A model generated the notes under the pieces. That model was not told where the DNA came from. It ran no database searches and saw nothing but the letters and a program-made list of their open reading frames with translations. 64,000 nucleotides of DNA from Antarcticimicrobium sp040365005 (lineage in GTDB: Bacteria; Pseudomonadota; Alphaproteobacteria; Rhodobacterales; Rhodobacteraceae), in assembly GCF_040365005.1 (NCBI RefSeq), contig NZ_BAABWV010000006.1:183443-247442 (forward strand), read 5' to 3'. Position 1 is the first letter of the stretch. The number at the start of each line of letters is the position of its first letter. Shown in pieces: positions 51,752-59,587 of this stretch. A program made the position numbers and the translations under genes.

Positions 51752-53007
51752 GCCAGACCGCGACCGACCGGGGGCTGGCCGCCTACGTGGCGGTCACCGC
51801 CGCCTACTGGGCCTTCATGCTGACCGACGGGGCACTGCGGATGCTGGTGCTCCTGCACTTTCACACGCTGGGCTTCTCGCCGGTACAACTGGCCTATCTC
51901 TTCGTCTTGTACGAAATCGCCGGTGTTTTGACCAATCTGTCAGCCGGCTGGATCGCGGCGCGGTTCGGTTTGACCCGCACGCTTTACGCCGGGCTTGGAT
52001 TGCAGGTGGCGGCCTTGCTGGCGCTGGCCCGGCTCGATCCCGGCTGGGCGGTCTCGCTCTCGGTTCTTTACGTGATGCTGGTGCAGGGCGCCTCGGGCGT
52101 GGCCAAGGACCTCGCCAAGATGAGCTCCAAGTCGGCGGTCAAGCTGCTGGCGCCAAAAGAGGACGGCGGGCTGTTTCGCTGGGTCGCGCTGCTGACCGGG
52201 TCGAAGAACGCGGTCAAGGGACTGGGCTTTCTGCTGGGGGCGGCGCTGCTGGCTCAGGTGGGGTTTCATGCCGCCGTTCTGGGCATGGCCGCCGCGCTGG
52301 CCGCGATCCTGGTCGCGGTGCTGTTCGGCATGCCCGCCGGGCTGCCGGCGGGCCGCAAGGACGCAAAGTTCCGCGAGGTGCTGTCGAGGAACCGCAACAT
52401 CAACTGGCTGAGCTTTGCCCGCGTGTTCCTGTTCGGCGCCCGCGACGTCTGGTTTGTGGTCGGCATCCCGATCTATTTCCATGCGGTGCTCTCGGACGGG
52501 ACCGGGGCGGGCGACCGCGCGGCGTTCTTCATCATCGGCGGCTTCATGGCGGTCTGGATCATCCTTTACGGCGCGGTGCAGGCCAGCGCGCCGAGACTGC
52601 TGCGCGCCGCGTCACGGGGCGAGGCGGCGATGGTGACAAGCGCACGGAGCTGGGCCGCCGGGCTGATCTCGGTGCCCGCCGCGCTGGCGCTGCTGACGGC
52701 GCTGGCCGGCACGCCGACGCCCTGGCTGACCGCGACGCTGATCGCCGGGTTGCTGGTGTTCGGCGCCCTCTTCGCGGTCAATTCCGCGCTGCATTCCTAC
52801 CTGATCCTTGCCTTCAGCGAGGACAGCCGCGTGACCATGGACGTGGGTTTCTACTACATGGCCAATGCCGCCGGGCGGCTGTTGGGCACGGTTCTGTCGG
52901 GGGCCAGCTACCAGTTGGGGGGGCTGCCGCTGTGCCTCGGGACGGCGGCGGCGATGGTGGCGCTGAGCGCGCTGGGGGCGGCGCGGCTGCGCCCGGTCAC
53001 GGCCTGA
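51748..53007 (+). CDS. arsJ: organoarsenical efflux MFS permease ArsJ
   Basis: Major-facilitator protein of 419 residues with about 12 spans, matching the ArsJ family: AAYVAVTAAYWAFMLTDGALRMLVLLHFHTLG at the start, KDLAKMSSKSAVKLLAPKEDGGLFRWVALLTGSKN in the central loop, and FYYMANAAGRLLGTVLSG near the end. It exports 1-arseno-3-phosphoglycerate, which then falls apart outside to arsenate and 3-phosphoglycerate. Start is a GTG at 51748, overlapping the GAPDH stop by 4 bases. Convergent with ectR, with 3 bases between stops. Confidence 0.93.
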   Translation: MSQTATDRGLAAYVAVTAAYWAFMLTDGALRMLVLLHFHTLGFSPVQLAYLFVLYEIAGVLTNLSAGWIAARFGLTRTLYAGLGLQVAALLALARLDPGWAVSLSVLYVMLVQGASGVAKDLAKMSSKSAVKLLAPKEDGGLFRWVALLTGSKNAVKGLGFLLGAALLAQVGFHAAVLGMAAALAAILVAVLFGMPAGLPAGRKDAKFREVLSRNRNINWLSFARVFLFGARDVWFVVGIPIYFHAVLSDGTGAGDRAAFFIIGGFMAVWIILYGAVQASAPRLLRAASRGEAAMVTSARSWAAGLISVPAALALLTALAGTPTPWLTATLIAGLLVFGALFAVNSALHSYLILAFSEDSRVTMDVGFYYMANAAGRLLGTVLSGASYQLGGLPLCLGTAAAMVALSALGAARLRPVTA

Positions 53008-53010
53008 AAC

Positions 53011-53487
53011 TCAGCCGGCGGCGGTGAAATCGCCGGTATCCAGCACCGGCGAGGCGTCTATATCCTCGGCATCCAGCATCGAGGCGACCCGCTCCAGCGC
53101 GGCGACCAGCATCGCCTGCTCCCAATCCTCCAGCGCCTCGAACTTGCGCACGTAACGCTGTTGCAGCGCATCCGGCGCCCGCACGATGGCAGCGGCCCCC
53201 TTTTCGGTCACCACGATGTTGGTCTGGCGCCGGTCCTTTTCCGAGCGCTGGCGTTCCACCATGCCCTGGCGCACCAGCTTATCGACCAGCGAGGTGACGG
53301 TCGCCTGCGACACGCCCATGCGCTGCGAAATCTGGGTCGCGGTGCAATGGCCGCGCTCGCTGACAAGCTGCAACACGCGGAACTGCACCGCCGTCAGACC
53401 CGCCGCCTGCGCCAGCTCGCGGCCGAACAACTCGGTCGCGCGAAGGATCCGCCGCAAGGCGATCAAGCTGATATCGGTGCGGTCCAT
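53011..53487 (-). CDS. ectR: MarR-family regulator of the ectoine operon (EctR-like)
   Basis: MarR-type winged helix protein, 158 residues: LIALRRILRATELFGRELAQAAGLTAVQFRVLQLVSERGHCTATQISQRMGVSQATVTSLVDKLVRQGMVERQRSEKDRRQ is the DNA-binding core. Divergent from ectA with 250 bases between starts, the position of EctR in other ectoine producers. ATG at 53487 has GGAGGGGGAG directly upstream. It likely represses ectABC-ask at low osmolarity. Confidence 0.9.
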   Translation of the reverse strand: MDRTDISLIALRRILRATELFGRELAQAAGLTAVQFRVLQLVSERGHCTATQISQRMGVSQATVTSLVDKLVRQGMVERQRSEKDRRQTNIVVTEKGAAAIVRAPDALQQRYVRKFEALEDWEQAMLVAALERVASMLDAEDIDASPVLDTGDFTAAG

Positions 53488-53737
53488 CTCCCCCTCCCGG
53501 CTGCGAGTTTTCCAATGATGACAGAGCGTTAGACGCCCATCAATAGCCATGCACCCGATGCCGGGCAAGTCAAACTATATTTCATTAAATCAAAGGATTT
53601 TCACCCCTAGAACAAAGCATTTTTCGCCAAAATCGGCCGATTTTCGCGCCAATGGCAGTATTTTACTTTTACATGTTGAAGTTTTTCACGGCGACGTTAC
53701 TTTGACAGTCGAAGCAAACGGAGGAAGCAAATTCGTC
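53488..53737. promoter_or_regulatory. AT-rich divergent control region of ectR and ectA
   Basis: About 250 bases far richer in A+T than the rest of the window (runs such as CTATATTTCATTAAATC and GTATTTTACTTTTACATG). It includes the perfect palindrome AAAATCGGCCGATTTT at 53629-53644. This composition and dyad fit an osmotically controlled promoter with an EctR site; exact -10/-35 elements are not resolved. Confidence 0.6.
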
Positions 53738-54268
53738 ATGTCACAGGCAAAGAACATGCCGCACGAGGACCATCCCGCCCTGCGCAAGCCCGTCTCAGAG
53801 GACGGCGGCGCGATCTGGGACCTTGTCCGCGCATGCAAGCCGCTCGATGAAAATTCCATGTATTGCAACCTGATCCAGTGCGACCATTTCCGCGACACCT
53901 GCGTGGTGGCGGAGCGCGATGGCGCGGTGCTGGGCTGGGTTTCGGCCTATGTCATGCCCAGCCAGCCCGACACGCTGTTCGTCTGGCAGGTCGCGGTGTC
54001 TCCGCAAGCGCGGGGCATGGGCCTGGGCACCAAGATGCTGGCCGATATCCTCGACCGCGACGATTGCGACGAGGTCACGCGCCTGCAAACCACGATCACC
54101 CGCGACAACGAAGCCTCCTGGAGCCTGTTCCGCCGTTTTTGCGAGCGCCGCTTCGGCCGCTTCGATTCCCAGCCCCATTTCATCCGGGATGATCATTTCA
54201 TGGGGCTGCACCCGACCGAGCACATGGTCACCATCACCCTGCCGGAGCGGATGAAGAAAGCGGCATAA
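53738..54268 (+). CDS. ectA: L-2,4-diaminobutyrate acetyltransferase EctA
   Basis: GNAT acetyltransferase, 176 residues, making N-gamma-acetyl-diaminobutyrate from acetyl-CoA. Family features: GAIWDLVRACKPLDENSMYCNLIQCDHF, FVWQVAVSPQARGMGLGTKML (CoA-binding Q/R-x-x-G-x-G) and the C-terminal EHMVTITLP. Start ATG at 53738 follows GGAGG by 13 bases, slightly long. First gene of ectABC-ask. Confidence 0.95.
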   Translation: MSQAKNMPHEDHPALRKPVSEDGGAIWDLVRACKPLDENSMYCNLIQCDHFRDTCVVAERDGAVLGWVSAYVMPSQPDTLFVWQVAVSPQARGMGLGTKMLADILDRDDCDEVTRLQTTITRDNEASWSLFRRFCERRFGRFDSQPHFIRDDHFMGLHPTEHMVTITLPERMKKAA

Positions 54269-54319
54269 TCCATGCTGCGCCCGCCCGTGCTCCCCCATCT
54301 CTTCCTGGAAGGACTTACC

Positions 54320-55615
54320 ATGTCGACTGACACGTCAGCCGAAATCAAGATCTTTGAACGTCGCGAATCCGAGGCCCGCAGCTATTGCCGGGGCTTCGAC
54401 ACCGTCTTTACCTCGGCCCGGGGCTCGGAAATGACCGATGCCAAAGGCCGCAGCTATATCGATTTCCTCGCCGGCTGTTCCTCGCTGAACTATGGCCACA
54501 ACGACCCGGACATGAAGATCGCGCTGATCGAGCATCTGACCGATGACGGGCTGGCCCATGCGCTGGACCTGCACACCGATACCAAGGCGAGCTTTCTGAA
54601 CGCGTTCGAGCGCCATATCCTCACGCCGCGCAACCTGGATCACCGGGTGATGTTCACCGGCCCGACCGGCGCCAACGCCGTCGAGGCGGCGATGAAACTG
54701 GCGCGCAAGGTGACCGGGCGGAGCAACATCATCGCCTTCACCAACGGGTTCCACGGGGTGACTCTGGGCGCGCTGGCCGCGACCGGCAACGGCTATCACC
54801 GGGGCGGCGCCGGCATCGACCTGCATGGCGTGACGCGGATGCCGTTTGACGGCTTCTTTGGCGAGGGCACCGACACCGCCGATTTTCTCGAGGCGATGCT
54901 GCGCGATACCTCGAGCGGCATCGACGCCCCGGCGGCGATCCTGCTGGAAACCGTGCAGGGCGAAGGCGGGCTGAACGCCGCGCGCCCCGAATGGGTCAAG
55001 CGGGTGGCAGAACTGGCCCATGACCACGGCGCGCTGCTGATCGTCGATGACATCCAGGCCGGCTGCGGCCGCACCGGCAGCTTCTTCTCCTTCGAGGAGA
55101 TGGACATCGTGCCCGACATCGTGACCATGGCGAAATCGGTGTCCGGTTTCGGCCTGCCGATGGCGCTGACGCTGGTGCGCCCGCAATACGACGTGTTCGG
55201 CCCAGCCGAGCACAACGGCACCTTTCGCGGCAACACCCACGCCTTTGTCACCGCCCGCGTGGCGATCGAGAAATTCTGGGCCGACGACACGTTCCAGGAA
55301 TCGCTGGCCGAAAAGGCGATGATCCTGACCACGGCGCTGTCCGAACTGGCCGAGATGATCCCCGGCGCGCGGCTCAAGGGGCGCGGGCTGATGCAGGGGG
55401 TCGATGTCGGCTCGGGCGACCTGGCCGGGCGGATCTGCGCCACCGCCTTCGGCAAGGGGCTGGTGATCGAGACCTCCGGCTCGGACGACGAGGTGGTCAA
55501 GGTGCTGGCGCCGCTGACCACCCCGGACGAGATGTTCCGCAAGGGGCTGAACATCCTGCTGGAAGCGGCCCGCGAAACCCTGACCGAAGAACCCAAGAGA
55601 ATTGCAGCGGAGTAA
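54320..55615 (+). CDS. ectB: diaminobutyrate-2-oxoglutarate aminotransferase EctB
   Basis: PLP class III aminotransferase, 431 residues, converting aspartate semialdehyde to 2,4-diaminobutyrate with glutamate as donor. It has FLAGCSSLNYGHNDP, FTGPTGANAVEAAMKLARKVTGR, NGFHGVTLGALAATGN, VDDIQAGCGRTGSFFSFE and the Schiff-base lysine in TMAKSVSGFGLPM (about 271). GGAAGGA lies before the ATG at 54320. Confidence 0.96.
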   Translation: MSTDTSAEIKIFERRESEARSYCRGFDTVFTSARGSEMTDAKGRSYIDFLAGCSSLNYGHNDPDMKIALIEHLTDDGLAHALDLHTDTKASFLNAFERHILTPRNLDHRVMFTGPTGANAVEAAMKLARKVTGRSNIIAFTNGFHGVTLGALAATGNGYHRGGAGIDLHGVTRMPFDGFFGEGTDTADFLEAMLRDTSSGIDAPAAILLETVQGEGGLNAARPEWVKRVAELAHDHGALLIVDDIQAGCGRTGSFFSFEEMDIVPDIVTMAKSVSGFGLPMALTLVRPQYDVFGPAEHNGTFRGNTHAFVTARVAIEKFWADDTFQESLAEKAMILTTALSELAEMIPGARLKGRGLMQGVDVGSGDLAGRICATAFGKGLVIETSGSDDEVVKVLAPLTTPDEMFRKGLNILLEAARETLTEEPKRIAAE

Positions 55616-55623
55616 CAAGACCG

Positions 55624-56016
55624 ATGATCGTACGCGACTTCAACGAAATCACCAAGAACGAGCCCGAACGCGTGGTGTCCGACGCCAAATGGTCCAGCGT
55701 GCGGATGCTGCTGGCCGATGACGGGATGGGTTTTTCCTTCCACATCACCTTCCTCGAAGCCGGTTCGGAGCATACGTTCCACTACAAGAACCACTTCGAG
55801 AGCGTCTATTGCATGCAGGGCAAGGGCTCGATCACCGATCTGGCTACCGGCGAGACCCACGAGATCAAGCCGGGCGTGATGTATGCCCTCGACCAGCATG
55901 ACAAGCATATCCTGCGCGCCGAGGAAGAGCTGGTCATGGCCTGCTGCTTCAACCCGCCGGTGACCGGCAACGAGGTCCATCAGGCCGACGGCTCCTACGC
56001 GTTGGAATCGGCCTGA
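55624..56016 (+). CDS. ectC: L-ectoine synthase EctC
   Basis: Cupin-fold cyclase of 130 residues that closes N-acetyl-diaminobutyrate to ectoine. Starts MIVRDFNEITKNE. The cupin segments FSFHITFLEAGSEHTFHYKNHFESVYCMQGKGSI and MYALDQHDKHILRA carry the family metal and substrate residues. Eight bases after ectB. Confidence 0.97.
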   Translation: MIVRDFNEITKNEPERVVSDAKWSSVRMLLADDGMGFSFHITFLEAGSEHTFHYKNHFESVYCMQGKGSITDLATGETHEIKPGVMYALDQHDKHILRAEEELVMACCFNPPVTGNEVHQADGSYALESA

Positions 56017-56046
56017 GCCACCTGACCCGGAACCGAGAAAAGGAGG

Positions 56047-56065
56047 CCCGGCGCAACCCGCCGGG
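56047..56065 (+). other. hairpin in the ectC-ask spacer
   Basis: CCCGGCG-CAACC-CGCCGGG, a perfect 7-bp stem 10 bases before the GTG of the aspartokinase gene. It could mask initiation or act as an mRNA processing or attenuation point that lowers aspartokinase relative to EctABC. Confidence 0.5.
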
Positions 56066-56075
56066 TAATCCCCCT

Positions 56076-57575
56076 GTGAGTTTTCCAGACCATACCGTCG
56101 AGAAGATCGGCGGCACCTCCATGAGCCGTATCCGCGAGCTGCGCGATACGCTTTTCATCGGCACCCGCACGGGCGCCGACCTGTATCACCGCGTGTTTGT
56201 CGTCTCTGCCTTCGGCGGCATCACCAACCTGCTGCTGGAGCACAAGAAGACCGGCACGCCCGGTGTCTATGCGCTGTTTGCCAATGACGACAACGGCCAC
56301 GACTGGCTGGACGGGCTGACCCGCGTGGCCGACGCCATGCGCGAGGCGCATTCCGCCGTGCTCGAGCACCCCGCCGACCTGACCGCCGCCGACGAGTTCG
56401 TGCGCGAGCGGATCGAGGGCGCGCGGTCGTGCCTGTTCGACCTGCGGCGGCTGTGCTCCTACGGCCATTTCCGCCTGTCGAGCCACATGATGGTGATCCG
56501 CGAGTTGCTGTCCGGCCTGGGCGAGGCGCATTCCGCCTTTGTCACCACGCTGCTGCTGCAACGGGCCGGGGTGAACGCCCGGTTCGTCGATCTCAGCGGC
56601 TGGCGCGACGAGGAGGAGCACAGCCTGAAACAGCGCATCACCGCCGGTCTGGAACAGGTCGACCTGACCTCCGAACTGCCCATCGTCACCGGCTATGCCC
56701 AGTGCACCGAGGGGCTGATGCAGGAGTTCGACCGCGGCTATTCCGAGGTGACCTTCTCGAACATCGCCGCCCTGACCCAGGCGAGTGAGGCGATCATCCA
56801 CAAGGAATTCCACCTCTCCTCCGCCGACCCGATGCTGGTGGGCGAAGAGGCCGTGCGCAAGCTGGGGCACACCAATTACGACGTGGCTGACCAGCTGTCG
56901 AACCTGGGGATGGAGGCGATCCACCCCAACGCGGCCAAGACCCTGCGCAAGGCGGGCATCCCGTTGCGGGTGACCAATGCCTTCGACCCCGGCGATCCGG
57001 GCACACTGATCGACGACGCCCCCGCCGAGGCACCGGCGGCCGAGATCGTGACCGGGCTGACCACCTATGCGTTGTCGCTGTTCGAACAGGACATGGTGGG
57101 CGTGAAGGGCTATGATCAAAGCGTGCTGGAGATCCTCGCGCGGCACAAGGTGCACATCGTGTCCAAGGGCACCAACGCCAACACGATCACCCACTACCTC
57201 GACGCGCCGCTAAAGGCGGTGCGCCGGTCCGAGCGTGACCTGACCGAAAAGTTCCCCAATGCCGACGTGACGGTGCAGGGGCTGGCGCTGGTCTCGGTGA
57301 TCGGTCGCGACCTGAACGGGCTGAACGCCACACAGGCCGGGCTGGCCGCGCTGCAGACGGCGCAGATCACGCCGCTGGCGGTCCAGCACCTGCCGGGCAG
57401 CGTCGACATCCAGTTCCTGGTCGCCAAGGACGACCGCGACAAGGCGATCAAGACGCTGCACCGCGCCCTGATCGAAAAGCCTGCGGCAGGCGGGTCGCAG
57501 CCGATCCGGCTGGAACGCAAGACGCCGCCGGCACAGGCGCCCGAGACCGAGTTCCAGCTGTCCAACGCCAGTTGA
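56076..57575 (+). CDS. ask: ectoine-operon aspartate kinase (Ask_ect)
   Basis: Specialised aspartokinase, 499 residues, feeding aspartyl phosphate into ectoine synthesis. The kinase start VEKIGGTSM is present, so the GTG at 56076 is needed as start. A downstream ATG at 56121 would delete the KIGGTSM motif. Other features: FVVSAFGGITNLLLEHK, ITGYAQCTEGLMQEFDRGYSEVTFSNI-type catalytic region, and C-terminal ACT domains (HKVHIVSKGTNANTITHYL; VSVIGRDLNGLNATQ). Terminated by the hairpin at 57625-57650. Confidence 0.95.
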   Translation: MSFPDHTVEKIGGTSMSRIRELRDTLFIGTRTGADLYHRVFVVSAFGGITNLLLEHKKTGTPGVYALFANDDNGHDWLDGLTRVADAMREAHSAVLEHPADLTAADEFVRERIEGARSCLFDLRRLCSYGHFRLSSHMMVIRELLSGLGEAHSAFVTTLLLQRAGVNARFVDLSGWRDEEEHSLKQRITAGLEQVDLTSELPIVTGYAQCTEGLMQEFDRGYSEVTFSNIAALTQASEAIIHKEFHLSSADPMLVGEEAVRKLGHTNYDVADQLSNLGMEAIHPNAAKTLRKAGIPLRVTNAFDPGDPGTLIDDAPAEAPAAEIVTGLTTYALSLFEQDMVGVKGYDQSVLEILARHKVHIVSKGTNANTITHYLDAPLKAVRRSERDLTEKFPNADVTVQGLALVSVIGRDLNGLNATQAGLAALQTAQITPLAVQHLPGSVDIQFLVAKDDRDKAIKTLHRALIEKPAAGGSQPIRLERKTPPAQAPETEFQLSNAS

Positions 57576-57624
57576 GCGAACACCAGAGATGACGGAGCGG
57601 CCGCAAGGCCGACCCGTTTGCTTC

Positions 57625-57653
57625 GGGGGCGGGCCGCAGGGCCTGCCCCCTTT
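57625..57653 (+). terminator. Rho-independent terminator of ectABC-ask
   Basis: GGGGGCGGGCC (57625-57635), loop GCAG, GGCCTGCCCCC (57640-57650), then TTTCT. The 11-bp stem has one G-U wobble. A smaller CGGCC-GCAA-GGCCG hairpin precedes it at 57598-57611. Confidence 0.85.
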
Positions 57654-57998
57654 CTGGATGGGGCGATGGTCGCGCCCCGATTTGGGTGCGGGCATCATCA
57701 CGATGATTGACCGCCCTCAGCCCACTGTCCCGATCGAGCAGTTGCAGCAATTGGCAGTCGGCGCGAAATCGCGCGAGAAGGGCCGACCAAAGGCGGCCAT
57801 TCCGATTCCCGGCAAATCATGCGCGGCGCGGGAATGGCACGACTTGCGCGTGCTCCCCGTCCCGCCGCTTCACTGAATTTTTCCATCGGTACGAAGCAAG
57901 ACATCATGCTGGCAATGACGCCGGAACGTGTTCAGGAACTGGGCCGCGCCGGAGGGATGGGCCGGACCAAACGGGCAAAGCTCTCAGGGTTGGCCGAT

Positions 57999-58290
57999 GT
58001 GCTGACTTCGAGGACCGAGCGGCGGGATCGACGATTGCCCTCTCACGCCATCGCCAAGGACCCGGGCATGAGCCTCCGTAGTCTGAACTGAACATTTGCG
58101 GCCGAGTTCGGGACCTCGCCCATGACCACGCTTGAAGCGCTGCGGTGTGATCGGGCCAAGGCTCGACCGCTCGATACGGTCCTGCCACTCGAGACCGTGG
58201 CGTACCGTGCCGGGTTTCAGTCGGACGAGCAAATGCGTAAGACCTTTCACCGTCGTTTATTCCTTTCGCCTCGCGACGACCGTGCGCGGT
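57999..58290 (+). pseudogene. AraC/GlxA-type regulator remnant with in-frame TGA
   Basis: One reading frame encodes a continuous AraC-family C-terminus: DPGMSLRSLN, stop, TFAAEFGTSP, then LPLETVAYRAGFQSDEQMRK and RRLFLSPRDDRARF. The stop is TGA at 58089-58091, exactly where family members usually have Arg (CGA to TGA). The N-terminal DJ-1/PfpI-like ligand domain expected for GlxA-type regulators is missing. This is therefore a truncated and interrupted remnant, not a functional gene. Confidence 0.75.
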
Positions 58291-58353
58291 TTGCGCCCCG
58301 TGGCACGCAGCAAGGGGAGCGCCCCGCGGCCCAATGGCCACAGGGTGTCGAAG

Positions 58354-59001
58354 TCAATTTATGTACGCGGTCTCGGCTTCTGCCGCCGGGCCCTCAATCG
58401 GGTCGAGCACCAGCACCAGCCGTGTTTCGCCCGTGCCGTAAATGGGTGGCGACCGGTGCAACAGGCCCGAAAGCGGGGTTTCCGGCCAACGCGTGCCGCG
58501 CAGGAGGATCGGAGATCCGATCGGCACGGTCATGATCCGTTCCGGGTCATGGCCGTTTTCGGAGAGCCCATACTGCGTGCCGGTACCGCGATAGGTGCAG
58601 ACCAGCCGGGCTGTCACGGCATCGACGTGGAACTTGCGGCAGGCATTCGTGTCGATCACGTCAAAACGTAGCCTGAGGTACGGGCTGTTCATGACGCTCC
58701 CAAAGATGGATGCCAGGGCAGAGGCATCTTCGATCAGGAGATCGCGCTCTGAACACTCCGGCGTTCCATGCTGGCGGGCGATATCGAGCAGCGCGTCACA
58801 AACCGCCTCCGGCCGCAGGATCATCCGCGCTTTTGGCAATTGGTCTGGCGGCAGCGCATCAATCCAACGCTGGAAACGGGGGAGCGGATCACGCGTCCAA
58901 ACCATCGCGGCACAGGCCGGCCGGTGAATGGCAGACAGGTCGTCCAGCGCGGATGAGAACGTCATGCAGTCGTCGAGTTCGGGGATCTTGTCGAGGATCA
59001 T
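58354..59001 (-). CDS. DUF1826 protein of the zinc-linked operon
   Basis: Protein of 215 residues matching the DUF1826 family: AAMVWTRDPLPRFQRWIDALPPDQLP, RLRFDVIDTNACRKFHVDAVTARLVCTYRGTGTQYG, and PPIYGTGETRLVLVLDPI. The HVD, paired with later acidic and His residues (LLHRSPP), resembles a cupin-like 2-His-1-carboxylate site, though chemistry is unknown. The family co-occurs with COG0523 metal chaperones in alphaproteobacteria. Last gene of the Zur-controlled operon, 29 bases after the NTF2-like gene, with GGAGA 7 bases before its ATG. Confidence 0.85.
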   Translation of the reverse strand: MILDKIPELDDCMTFSSALDDLSAIHRPACAAMVWTRDPLPRFQRWIDALPPDQLPKARMILRPEAVCDALLDIARQHGTPECSERDLLIEDASALASIFGSVMNSPYLRLRFDVIDTNACRKFHVDAVTARLVCTYRGTGTQYGLSENGHDPERIMTVPIGSPILLRGTRWPETPLSGLLHRSPPIYGTGETRLVLVLDPIEGPAAEAETAYIN

Positions 59002-59030
59002 CGGGCGGTCTCCGTTGTCAGGTTCGGATA

Positions 59031-59504
59031 CTAGGGCTGGTAGGGCAGTGATGAATGGTGCAGAACGATGCGCAGAGCGCCGGTCTCGTCCTTCTTGTAG
59101 CCAAAGCTCTTGTCGACCGTGGTGACGGAACCGTCCTTGTTGGTCAGCTTGATCCAGCCCATCCACATCGCGACATCGCCCTGGATGAAGGTGCCGGAGG
59201 TAATGTTCTCCGTCGCACGCCAGCCCATGATCGCGAAACCGTTGTCGAGCGGATAGTCTTCGGAGTGGCCACAGAAATAGGCCAGCGCACCTGCCTTGGT
59301 CGGGCGGAACGTCTGCTCGCCGCTCGCCATGGTCGGCTTGAACAGGACCGGCCCCAGATTGTAGCCATAGTAAGCGTCGATATTGGCGGAGGCGACCATG
59401 CGGGCCGCCTCGATGCCGCCCTCCTCGAATGCCTTTGAAATGCTGATTTTGCCGTTGCCCCAGATGGTAAGGGCCGTTTCGATCTCGTCCTGGGTGATCT
59501 GCAA
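59031..59504 (-). CDS. NTF2/SnoaL-like protein of unknown function
   Basis: About 157 residues with the look of an alpha+beta-barrel NTF2-like domain: EIETALTIWGNGKISISKAFEEGG, SANIDAYYGYNLGPVLFKPT, TFRPTKAGALAYFCG, GDVAMWMGWIKLTNKDG and a C-terminal ALRIVLHHSSLPY. I prefer the TTG at 59504 as start: AGGA lies 7 bases upstream and homology seems to begin at QITQDEI. An ATG at 59588 overlapping the thrS stop (TGATG) would add 28 low-complexity residues. Relatives have at times been labelled phosphoribosyl-AMP cyclohydrolase, which the sequence does not support. Confidence 0.72.
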   Translation of the reverse strand: MQITQDEIETALTIWGNGKISISKAFEEGGIEAARMVASANIDAYYGYNLGPVLFKPTMASGEQTFRPTKAGALAYFCGHSEDYPLDNGFAIMGWRATENITSGTFIQGDVAMWMGWIKLTNKDGSVTTVDKSFGYKKDETGALRIVLHHSSLPYQP

Positions 59505-59587
59505 TGGATGTTCCTGTTTGCTGTTCTGTCTCAAGTGGTCGCAGTCGCATTGCGCGTTTGCGCGCCCTTTGGCCGTTGGCGCCGCCA

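Larger units (their letters stand above)
57576..58353. other. gap with terminator and decayed sequence
   Basis: About 780 bases between ask and the DUF1826 gene. It begins with the ectoine-operon terminator and ends with an AraC-type pseudogene. Between roughly 57660 and 57990 I recognise nothing. Open frames there are short, disagree with each other and match no family I know. Confidence 0.6.

Noticed and set aside
57589..57876. A 95-codon ORF after the ectoine operon
   Set aside because: It runs through the ectoine terminator hairpin, has no recognisable domain and an unlikely composition.
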